Assembly (NCBI RefSeq): GCF_020080835.1
Contig: NC_058163.1
Span: 4,313,318 to 4,377,317 of the forward strand
Reading direction: 5' to 3'
From: Cotesia glomerata
Lineage: Eukaryota > Arthropoda > Insecta > Hymenoptera > Braconidae
Length of the DNA stretch: 64,000 bases
Part shown: piece after piece, positions 35,619 through 47,400 of the stretch
Layout: each line of letters begins with the position of its first letter
Position numbering within the stretch: the stretch's first letter is position 1
Notes under the pieces: generated by a model
Told to the model about the DNA's origin: nothing
Seen by the model: the letters and a program-made list of their open reading frames with translations, nothing else
Databases searched by the model: none
Position numbers and translations under genes: made by a program

Positions 35619-36562
35619 AAGGAGGTTCGAGCGAATCTAATGTAAAAAATACTTTCCAACTTTGAGCTTTGAAATTAAGGATACGTGTAAATAGATACGT
35701 AATTTATCTAATCCCAAAATTTAAAAAAAATTCACGGTTCAGTTACTTAGATATTAAATTTCAAAAATCACATTTTTTATCTCCTTATACACGGGCTCTT
35801 ATGGCGGACAAACTTTAGTCGAGACTTTAATTATTTTTTTTCAATATCAACCTCCCAACTTTAAAGAATAAAAACTATACACAAGAAACTTGGATTATTG
35901 TAAAATATTAAAAAAATTTAATAATAATACATTACCGATATAATTTTTGAAATATTTAAAGTTTAATTTTATGTTTTTGACTCGTTTATTGTCAGCTATT
36001 TATTCGAATAAAGATTTGGCAACGTCGCGTCAACAGCTGAGAAAAAAGAAAAGGATAGAAATATAGTTACAGAGAGAGAAATATTTAACCCATACACTTA
36101 TGCACGTCTCTGTAATGGGTATAATCAAACGCGCTGTTGCCAAATCTGTTTATTTAATCCGGCAAGCAATAAATACAAAACTCATTTTATTACTTTATTT
36201 TACACTGATAGAAGGATTTCTTAACATTTAAGAAGATTTCTTTGTATTTAAGAAATCATTTCTTAAAAAATATTTCTCTGTATTTAAGAAATATTTCTTA
36301 AATACTAAGAAATATTTCTTAAATATTAAGAAATATATTTTAAATACTAAAAAATGATGTTTAAGAAATGATTTCTTAAATACAAAGAAATCTTAAATAC
36401 TAAGAAATCCTATCAGTGTATTAAATGAATAAAAATCATCAATTATTAAATTGTTCAAATTATTTAAAATTATGATAAAGAATTGTGACGAATATTGGGA
36501 AGACTGAAAGTTAAAAAAAATTTTAAATTATTTTGACGCGTAAGTTACGCTCGGTCCTCCTT
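35619..36562. repeat. Tandem duplication, copy 1 (with MITE)
   Basis: Begins AAGGAGGTTCGAGCGAATCT. It contains CTTATGGCGGACAAACTTTAG and CAAATCTGTTTATTTAATCC, and is over 90% alike to 36563-37287 by eye. It is longer only because of the MITE at 36203-36418. Confidence 0.9.
36203..36418. mobile_element. 216-bp MITE, family CACTGATAGAAGGATTT, in copy 1 only
   Basis: The ends CACTGATAGAAGGATTTC and its complement are flanked by TA. Copy 2 has the unfilled site (TTATTTTATTAAATAAG near 37140). The interior is a hairpin of TTAAGAAAT repeats. Confidence 0.9.
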
Positions 36563-37287
36563 AAGGAGTTTCGAGCGAATCTACTGTGAAAAAAAATTTC
36601 CAACTTTGAGCTTTGAAATTAAATATACGTATAAATAAATACGTAATTTATCTAATCCCAAAGTTTAAAAAAGATTCACCGTTTAGTTACTTAGATATTA
36701 AACTTCAAAAATCACATTTTTTATCTCCTTATACACGGGCTCTTATGGCGGACAAACTTTAGTCGAGACTTTAATTATTTTTTTTCAATATTAACCTCCC
36801 AACTTCAACGAATAAAAAACTATACACAAAAAACTTGGATTATTGTAAAATATCAAAAAAATTTAATAATAATACATTACCGATATAATTTTTGAAATAT
36901 TTAAAGTTAAATTTTATGTTTTTGACTCGTTTATTGTCAGCTATTTATTCGAATAAAGATTTGGCAACGTCGCGTAAATAGCTGAGAAAAAAGAAAAGGA
37001 TAGAAATATAGTTACAGAGAGAGAAATATTTAACTCATACACTCATACACGTTTCTGTAATGGGTATAATCAAACGCGCTGTTGCCAAATCTGTTTATTT
37101 AATCCGGCAAGTAATAAATACGAAAGTCATTTTATTACTTTATTTTATTAAATAAGTAAAAATCATCAATTAATAAATTGTTCAAATTATTTTAAATTAA
37201 GATAAAGAATTTTGACGAATATTGGGAAGACTGAAAGTAAAAAAAAATTTTAACATTATTTTGACTCATACGCCCGAACCTCCTTAA
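36563..37287. repeat. Tandem duplication, copy 2 (empty MITE site)
   Basis: Direct copy of 35619-36562 starting TTAAGGAGTTTCGAGCGAAT, ending near ACCTCCTTA. Confidence 0.9.
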
Positions 37288-40200
37288 TCTGAATTTTGAA
37301 CTAAAATTTTTATTTTTTCTAACCTCAATAATTCCGGCAGCTAACCTCTCAAAAATCCAAATATTGCATGATTACAAAAGAGTATAATTTATTGCGGAAG
37401 CTACAGCTGATTGTTCTTTAGCGATTTAATGTTTTCTTCTTTTAAAAATTCTATTACTTTAATAATAGTAGTAGTTAATGTTAATATTTATTACAACGGA
37501 GTAAGAATGATGTATAGATAGACATAGATGGCGATAGATAGACAGATACAATTCAATTAATTAATAATTAATAATTAATTAATTTTGTGAATTAACATTA
37601 ATTTTAAAACTTCGCTGATAGTACTTTTGTTTCTCATTTACAATATTTTGAGCACATTCCTCAGGTGTATAAACCACGCTACACTTTCTTCATCGAGTCG
37701 TGCCTTTTTTAATTTCATTTTTATAAATATTATCATTATTATTATTTTGATTTTAAATTATTCGATAGGTAAATAAATAAATTACTGAGAATACATTTAA
37801 TTAAAGTGGCACAACTCTTGGTACGGGTCCGTACAAATAATACCTCATACCAGTTAATTACATCACATTTTTTTGCTTTATATATATTTATATATATTTT
37901 TTATTTTCATAAGTTATTAGTTTTGTTTTTCTGTGACGTGGAGGGACTCGTTTGTACAATCCATGCAAATCTTCGTTACTGTTTTTTTTTTTTTTTTTTT
38001 AATGTTTCATTTTAATCGTAATTTTTTACCAGCCTCCGGTAAATTATAAATTAGCACCTTAGAGACAGGGTTAGTATAAAAAAAAAAAATTACGGCCCCG
38101 AGATTCGAACCCTGTTTTTTCTCGCGCGTATTTTGCGCCTTTTTCTCGACGCCACTGTTAATAATTTAAGGGTCAGAATTTTTGAAAAATTTTTTTTTTT
38201 CTATAATCTACGAAAGCTTCGCAGTATTTTGAGCGGAAAATTTTAAGAAAATCTATTTGACAAATATTAAATAAATGAATTTTTAAAATTTAACCCTGCT
38301 AACCACAAATACAAATAATCTCAGCGCTTATAATTAGTGTAAATATCTAAGTTTAATAGTATTGTCACAACTGATATGTGCTAATTATTCACTATTGACA
38401 ATATATCAACAAATCTTATTATAATAATAATCTTAGATTTAAAATTACAAGAGGCTGATAAAATAAAAAAACGATTTTTGATAAAATTTATGAGAGCGCG
38501 TGGCCGGACCGTTGATAAATTTAATATTCAAAATCTCGAGAGTAGATAGAAGAGTGAAAAAAAGTCTAGCGTGTTGTAAAATAATATTATTTAAATATTT
38601 ATATTTATATATATATTATAAATATATGTATAGATATTAAATATATGATTGGCACTATAATTGTCAGATGAGTACATCCAAGATGGAAGTTTTTTAGTCT
38701 TGCCTAGACTTTTATAAGCCCTTACAATAATTATTTATTTATAAATGTAAATAATAATTATAATTAATAATAATAATGAGAATTTACAGCTCAAGGAAAG
38801 TTAGCAACAATAAATAACAGCAAAGATTACGTCTACGGTTGGCAAATCTCTTGAATAACAATTTAGAGTTTCTTTTTTAGAAACTTTATATAAAATTTAT
38901 TTATAATTATAATTAATAATTAATATTAAATAAATAAACCGTATGATACACAACTTTGCTACTTCTAGCTAATAAGCCGAATTTTTACACAATAGTTTTT
39001 TTTTTCTTTTAATTGTAATAAATACAACAACCATTTGGAGAATTATAAGATACATTTATATTTATATACTTAGAGATTGTTTTTGCAAGAGCCTCGCCAC
39101 GTAGAGTCGCGTAAGGTAGAAAAACTAAATAATCAATTACTTAAATAATTTTCGTATTTATATTAATATAATGTTTATAATATCGACACTGATACTTTTT
39201 TATCTAATACTCTATCTAGAAATTTATGGCTAGGTTTTTTTTACATCTATGTAGGAGTATGTACACTTTTCATTACTTTTTACATGCAATTGACAAGTTT
39301 GATATTAATAATCATTTTTTTAAGTTGGTTTTTTGATTTCGGTAAATTATTATTTTGATTTGTGGGTTTTTTGCATTGTAAATTAAATTATTTGGGTGTA
39401 AATAGCTTTTTTTGGTTTGATTATGGCAATTTGATTTTCTTTTACTCTTTGGTTGTTGACAAGATGGCGGACCGCCGTAAAAATGGCCGCCGGCGGCTTA
39501 AGTATGGAAATTAAGTTTATTTTTTTATTTTTTTTTGAGATGATATTAATATTAATGAGTTTTTTTAAATTAATTGCGTTTTTTGTAAAGATTTGATTAG
39601 TAATTATTTCAAGTGAATGTTTTGATTAATCTTGTGAGTTATTTGAGAACAAAATGGCGGTAAAAATTAAAATAACCTACAAAAGTGCAGAAAAAAATTT
39701 TTTTTTCTCAAATATTAACAAATTGTGGATAAACTTAATTTCAATTAAATAATTATTTTAAAAAATAAAATATAATTTTAGGTTCTGATAATTAAGAATT
39801 TTTGTTAATTAATTTTAAAATAGTAAAACAATAAAATAATTTTAGAAAAATTTAGCAAGAATTTTTAAAATTAAATAAAAAACAATATTGTTGAAAAAAT
39901 TAATTGATTTTCATTCAATCACTTTTTTTTAAGTATGATTTTAGGTTATGATGATTAAAAATTTTCTTTTATTAATTTTGTGACTGTAAAACAGTGAATT
40001 ACAATTGATAATTTTAGAAAATTAATTAAAAATTAGAAAAATTAAATAAAATGTAATTAAAAATTTTTTGATAAATTTTTTTAGTTCTTAAAAAAATTTT
40101 TTATGTAATTTAGACCAAAATGGCGTTAAAGATAAAAATTACCAATAATAATTAATACAAAAAAAAATTTTTTTTGTAAAAATCAACAAATTATTGACAA

Positions 40201-41435
40201 AATTAATATTAATTAAATAATTTTTTTAAAAATTAAAATATAATAATTAAAAATTTTTGTTAGTTAATTTTGAGATAGTAAAACAATAAAATAACTTTAA
40301 AATAGATAATTTTACAAATTTAGCAAGAATTATTACAATTAAATAAAAAATAATATTAATTGAAATTTTTTTCATAATTGTTGAAATTTGAGTCATTAAA
40401 AAAAATTTTTTTGATTAGCTTATATTATTTAAGAAAAAAATATTTTTTTTTCAATTTAATATTATAAAATTTTAAATTGAATTAATTTTCATAAAAAAAT
40501 TAATAAGTATGTAATTTGAGGTTGTATAGTGATTAAAAATATTTTTTAAGTAACCTTGCGGCAGTAAAACAATAAAATACCCTTAAAATTATTAAAAAAA
40601 AATAAAACTTGATATTAATATCGTCAGTTTTAAATATTTTGATTATTTATAAATTAATTTTAAAATCGTATTAAAATTAAGAAAATTAAACCTAGACCCA
40701 ACTAAAAAATCTGATTATTAATACCATTACCATTTCCATAATAACATTTGCCAATAATATCATGCACCCATATATTAACAACAACAAAAGAATGTAAATA
40801 AATAAATAAATAATGTAATTTAATTATATTAGTAAAACTGTCTTGAGACAATATTTGGAAACGTTTTTTTTTGTATATTATATATAATATATATATTTTT
40901 TTTTATATATATAACGGACAATAATACACTCTTTGTTACTATTTAATAAGTATTCATCATGCACGACTATATATTTATCATAGTATAGTCTGGACGTGAT
41001 TTGTCTTTCGTATCTGGAAATTAATTAGTGTTTAATAATTAATAATCATCAATATATATTTTTTCATAATATAATATTAATCTTCATTGAGAATGATTAT
41101 CCGTAGACTTTGATAAATTTATATTATTTGTTCGAGTCGATTTATCTCAATAAAATTCACCCTGTTAAAACACACATTGTACATGTTGCGTTATTAATTT
41201 AGACCGTCGCGTTTCATTTGATCGATGATAGTAATATCGACGTTAGGCCATGTCTTGATTGATTTTCTCGTTCCGAGGAATGTCTTTTAATTTTATTACA
41301 GTTACATTCTTCATTTTACTCAACAATTCTCCAGATTTTTTTAAATTAACGCACGTTACATACTGAGTACCTATAATTGTCTTTGAGGTTGTATTACCTT
41401 CGCTAGGGTACCAGAAGTAGGCGCATTTGTATGTT
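37288..41435. other. AT-rich flank; probable long 3' UTR side of the ELM2-SANT gene
   Basis: No exon chain recognised. It holds a tRNA-like fragment at 38089-38165 (- strand, GGGTTCGAATCTC box), several AAAATGGCGG motifs (39463, 39652, 40117) and degenerate repeats of GATTAAAAATTTTTGTTAA between 39700 and 40600. Confidence 0.4.
41292..41297 (-). terminator. Possible polyadenylation signal of the ELM2-SANT gene
   Basis: TTTATT on the + strand (AATAAA on -), about 140 bp past the stop at 41436. Other AATAAA hexamers lie further on, so this is only the nearest candidate. Confidence 0.3.
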
Positions 41436-41691
41436 CTATGGCGGTCTTAATCTTGTGGGGTTGTGCCACAGATGGTTCGCGTTTGGATTCGTCAAGTCAC
41501 TGTTCTGGAGCTTTTGGTACTCCATTATTTGAGGCGAGTTGTTGGTAATATTGTTGGCATTGTTCGATTGTGCACGAGATTGTTTAGACGTTTGTTGCGA
41601 AGCTGGCTTCTTAGAGTCCGTTAAATCTGGCGAGGGCATTGGCCGATGTGATTTCATGTGGGCACTTCTGCTTTTCACTTTGTTGAAAATT
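41436..41691 (-). CDS. Terminal exon with second half of the finger
   Basis: Completes Lys, then IFNKVKSRSAHMKSHR with both zinc-binding His. An 80-residue Gln/Asn/Ser-rich tail ends RLRPP and TAG at 41436-41438. Confidence 0.9.
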
Positions 41692-44381
41692 CTGCGGAAA
41701 TTAATAGAGTTCTATTAGGGAAAATTTCGGTGATTTTTCATTTTTTTTAGGTTTAAGCTTGCTTACTAATTTTTGGATGACAATTATTTGTACAGAAAAA
41801 AAATTTACTTAAATCAAATAAATAATTTTAAATAACTTTATCTTTTTAATTTGAGTAGAAAAATTCTTAAACTAAAAAATTTTTTTGGTTTAAGTAAATT
41901 TTAATTAATCAAAAAATTTTTCGTCTTCATTTAAGACAGTGAAACTTTTCAAAATTATTTTCTTGGTTCAAAAATTTTTCTCTTGATTCAATTAAATTTT
42001 TTTTCTGTATGGGTATTTTTGGGAAATTTAGTTTTTTGAGCTAATTTTATGTTAAAATATTTAAAGAATTTAGTAAAATTTATTTTTTACAAAATTTCGA
42101 AAATTTAATTAATTGCTAATTTTGGTAACATAACATTTTCTATTCAAAGTATTTTATTAATATACTAAAAAGTCTATTTTTTCAATGCATTTTTACAATA
42201 TTCAAGAATTTTTTTTTTTAATTTGATAAAATGAAGAAATTTTATATTAATTTCATTGTTTCTAAATTTCTGAGTTATGAAGATGTTAGAATATTTAAAA
42301 AACTTAATAAAATTCATTTATTACAAAATTTAATTAATTAATAATTTTGGTAATATACCATTTTTTGATAAAAGTATTTTATTAATGTACTAAAAATTTG
42401 AAATTTTTTTTTTTTACAATTTTATAATATTTAAAAATTTTTTTATTTAATTTAAGAAAATAGAGAAATTTTATATAAATATTGATATTAATATCATTGA
42501 TTCTAAATTTTTTGATCTATTGCAATATTAAAATATTGAAAAAATTTAGTGAAATTCATTTTTTACAAAATTTGGGATATTTATTTAATTGATAATTTTG
42601 GAGATATAACATTTTTTGTTAAAAGTATTTTATTCATACATCCAAAATTTTTTTAAAGTTTCTTTTTTTAATGCATTTTTATAATATTCAAGGATTTTTT
42701 CAAATGTCTAAAAAAATGGAGAAATTTTATATCAATATTGATATTAATATCATTTTAGCAAAACAATCGAAAATTTAATTTTTGAACTGAAATATATTTA
42801 AAAAAAAATAATAACCAAATAAGTAGTGTAAAAATTTAATGGAATTTAATTTTATAAGAATTTTTGATACTAAAAACAGCCAATTTTGGTAATATAACGT
42901 TTTATATTCAAAGAGTTTAACTAAAAAATTTTTAAATTAAATATATTTTTTTTTAATTGAATTTTAATATTTTCAAAGAAAGTTTTCAAATAAATCTAAA
43001 TTGGTGAAAAAATTTTATGAAAATTTTGATATTAATATCATCAAATTTCCAATCTAACTAAAAAATTTATAATTCTTTTAACCCGTTCTTGCCTTTTCGG
43101 TCATTATTTTTTTTTTATGCTAGCATAAATCTAATTCAAGTGGATGGTAATATTCCATCCTCACTATCATTTTGGGACAAATCGTCCCAAGAGAAAGTAA
43201 GTGGAGAATGACCGGGTAGCTTGTTTAATTTTTCATGGATTTTTTCAAAAGTTGCTCTTTATTCTCAGTGGCTATCCATAGTTAATACTTAAAAATTGAA
43301 TCGAACAGATACTAGCATTCACCAGCTAACTAGTGTTCAAGTTCGATGGTTACCCATCGACCTAACGCTCCGGGGACTATTTGTCCCAAAATGTTAGTGA
43401 AGATGGAATATTACCATCCACTTGAATTAGATTTATACTAGCATAAAAAAAATAATGAACGAAAAGGCAAGAACGGGTTAAAAGAATTGTAATTATCACG
43501 GTCGAGAAAAATTAATAAAGTTAAAAAATTTATTTTTAAACTGGAATATATTTAAAAAATAGATGATAATAATCAAATAGTGGAAGAATTTGGTAAAATT
43601 TATTTTTTTGAAGATTTTTATGTACTAAAAAATCAAAATTTAGTTAATATATCATTTTATGTAAAAATTACTTTATAATTATATTTATAATTTTGTAAAA
43701 TAAGCTTCTTTTTAATTATATTTTGATAATTCCGAAGAATTTATCTAAATTTAGCCGAAGAAAGATAGCAAAAATGTGATATTAATATCATCACTTTACC
43801 AAAGTAAGTAAAAATTTATTCTCCAAATTGAAATTTCGTTGATAAATTAATAATAATCGCTTATAAAATTGTAATTATCTATAAATAGCAATCTATACGA
43901 ATAAAATATTAATTTTATTATCCAAAATGGTCATCCGAAAACAATTGAATAGTAACTTAATAAGCGGAGTTTTAATTATAATAAAAAATTGTGTTGATGA
44001 CAAAAATAGGTCATGCGTAAAACAATGAAGTGATTCATGCTTCAATATGATTAATGAATAAATATATTATTGGATAAAGTTAATTAGCAAGCAAAAATCT
44101 GTGACTGTGCAGAGGAAGTAATTGCAAATTAAGCATATTAATGAAAGAGCGATAAAAAAAATGCATACGACTAATATTAATTAATTAATGTATTCGATCG
44201 GTGTCGAAGTAACATCAATGTAATTGAAATAATTATTTGCACTAAAAAAATTATTTTTTTTCAGTACAATTATATTCTACGCGCCTATTTGTAATCTGAT
44301 GTTTTTAATAAAAATACTACAGAGGTCGCTCGAACCGAAGTAACTCATGCGTGAGCGGTTAAATATATATTATATATTATA

Positions 44382-44425
<44 letters not shown>

Positions 44426-47400
44426 CGACTATAACCAAATCGGAGGACAAAATGGCGGCGTTATCTGGCGAAATGGGGATAATTTAGAATTTATAATCGT
44501 AATTATTATAAACTATAAAACTTACTTCCCGCAAATCTTGCAGGGGTAGTGAAGAGGGGTGGACACGGGTAGTTGTTGCTCAGAACTAATGTGAGTTTGT
44601 GAGTTGGTGTTGACTGTAGCGTGCCCGGTATTGCCGGATACGCCGGTATGGGTGCTTCCGGCCATCGTTACTGTTACACTTCCGCTAAAGCTCTGACAAC
44701 ACAAAGAAAACACAAAGCCAAAATAAACAACACAAACACAAAACTAACAATCGGATAAATATACAAAAATTTCTTTTTTGTATTGGTTAAATTAAAATTG
44801 TTATTATGATAAATACTTAATTATAATGACTTTTTTTGAAGTTTTGAACGTTTTCAAAATTTTTGGCTCAAAATGTAAATTTTTGGGTTATTGTTTGTTT
44901 TTGTTAATTTAAAAAAAAAAAATCGGACAAAATTTTATTAAATTGCCAAGTGATTTGTAAAAAATTTTATTTTATAATTTTGAAATTTTATAACCTCCAA
45001 TGTTTTTCAAAATTATTTTGTGAAATTATTTTTTGCCAAAAAAATTTTTTAATAAATATAATTAAAAACTTTTAAATAGTTAATTCTGACAAAATTTTTT
45101 TAAGTTAATTATTTTATATTTAATAAAATTTGAGGAAAAAAAATGATTCAAAGTTAAAAAAAAAATGGATTATATTAATTTAATGGCCATAAAAAAAAAA
45201 TTTTTGACAAAATTTAATTAAATTGCTAAGTGGTTTGTAAAAAATTTTAAATTTTGTAAATTTTTAAATTTATAACCTCAGATTTTTTCAAAATTATTTT
45301 GAGAAATTATTTTTTGCTAAAAAAGATAATTGAAAATTTTAATAGTTAATTTCAATAAAAGTTTTTTAAGTAAATTATTTTATTTTTAATAAAATTTTAG
45401 GAAAAAAAATATTGAAAATTAAAAAAAATTGATTATATTAATTTAATGGCAATTTTTCACTTTTAAAACAATGAAAATTGTTTTCTTTTGAAAAAAAATT
45501 GAGGTTATAATTTTTTTTTGCTCATAATAATTAAGTATCCAAAAAATGATGAATTACTTAAATAATAATAAAAAAAATATTTTGCAGGGGGAGTTTAAGC
45601 AGAAAGAGACACAGCGTAACGACATGCGACACTTAAACGTTCACATGTAAGTACAACTTGTAATTTTGACATTATTTTTAGTATTGTATATTAGTATAAT
45701 TAAATGAAAACAATAAAATTAGGGGTTAAGGGGGTGAAATTTGTTAAAAAATACTCACATCAGGGCAGTCGTAGGCTGCAAATAGCCTGAGTTCCCCTTC
45801 GCTGGTTGTCAGAGTAGCAGATGATTCTCTTTCATTCGTCTGTAGCTGAAATTTATATTTTAGGTTAGGAATATATTATATTCTTATACAAAGTATAGAA
45901 TTGTTGATTAATCATTTCAATGAGCCTTTTTCCTGAAGTACGAAAAATTACTCACTAGCGGCGCTAGTAGTTCGGTAGGGACAAACATTGTCAGAGCTCC
46001 ATTTAATCACATAGTAAAGTGGACTTATAAAAAAACATGTTTTTGACCGAAGACGACGTTCCGGAAGCAAAATTAAAATTTGCAACAGTAAAAGACAATA
46101 ATGTTGTCACATTAAAACGTTGGCTTGCGTCCCGTAACTTAAAAGTTACCGGAAAAAAAAATTAGGAAAACGGTTGACCCTAAAGGCCATCCCTGCAACT
46201 TCCCGCTAATTCCGTTAATACCTGGCCGCTTTTTTGAGCTCTTCGAGCTCAAAAGTATAATCTGTGTGTTGTTTTAAGCTCTCCGAGCTCAAAAAGATAC
46301 CTTTTCTATGCTTTTGAGCTCTTTGAGCTCAAAAGTCTGATAGAAGTTTCATAGAACACTATTTTTTGAATGTTCATACCGCAATAACTTTTGAATGAAT
46401 GAATCGATTTTTACGCGGTTGGCGACATTCTACGCAGTTTTTTAAGCCTCATAAAGAATTTCTAAGTTTCAATTGGTCAAACTAGAAATTTCGGAGTAAT
46501 TCTGAAAAAACACTTTTTTCGGTTTTCTTTCGTTCACGATATCTCTCGAACGAATCAACCAATTTTGACCGGATTGGCGGCGATCGACGTGGATTTTCAA
46601 GGTTAATAGCTGATTAGTTTTTGGAATCGATCGGTTGAGCCGTTTAAAAGTTATCCCAAAAAAACCACTTCAGAAAAAATTTTTTTTCCTACTTTTTTTT
46701 AGATTTCTCCAAATTTCTCAAAATCTATCGGTCCAAATCGGTTCAAATTAACAGGAAATCTAAGTTTGGCGAAGCCCTTTCGAATGGCACCAACCGCGAT
46801 GAAATCGGTTCAACCGTTCAAAAGTTATAAGAGGTTTACATACTTACACACACACATACATACATACATAGTGACACTCTCGCGGGAATAGTCAGGAAAG
46901 CTTCCTAGGACCTCAAAACGTCGAGATCTGATGAAAACTCGATTTTCGAAAAACGGGGTAAAACCAATAACTTCCCGATTTTTGAAAATTTTCAATTTTC
47001 TTAGCGAAAAGTTAAAAATGAATTAATTGACAGGTTAGTATACAAACTCTAGTAAAACAACTAGCGGTAAATTCAAACTGTAACAAGAGAAATTGAAAAT
47101 AATTATAAATTTAAGATTTATTTCAGAGTGAAAAATGAATGAAATATAAATGGTAATAAATAAACATTATTATATGTAATAAATGAATACGATTAAGTAA
47201 CAGACAGAGGTTATATGTCATTTTAATTTATATCCAATAATAACTGCACTAATAGAAGGATTTGTTTCTAGTTAAAAATATTTGTTAATATTTAACAAAT
47301 CATTTATTAGAGACCACTTTTTAATCCTTAATGAATATTTATTAGTATTTAAAAAGATTTATTAATATTCAATAAATGAATATCAGATTTATTAAATACA

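Noticed and set aside
45587..45650. Possible + strand exon between TTTTGCAG and CACAT|GTAAGT reading KQKETQRNDMRHLNVHM
   Set aside because: Good splice-like ends and a finger-like HLNVH, but it is on the opposite strand within an intron, has no partner exons and lacks the cysteine half.
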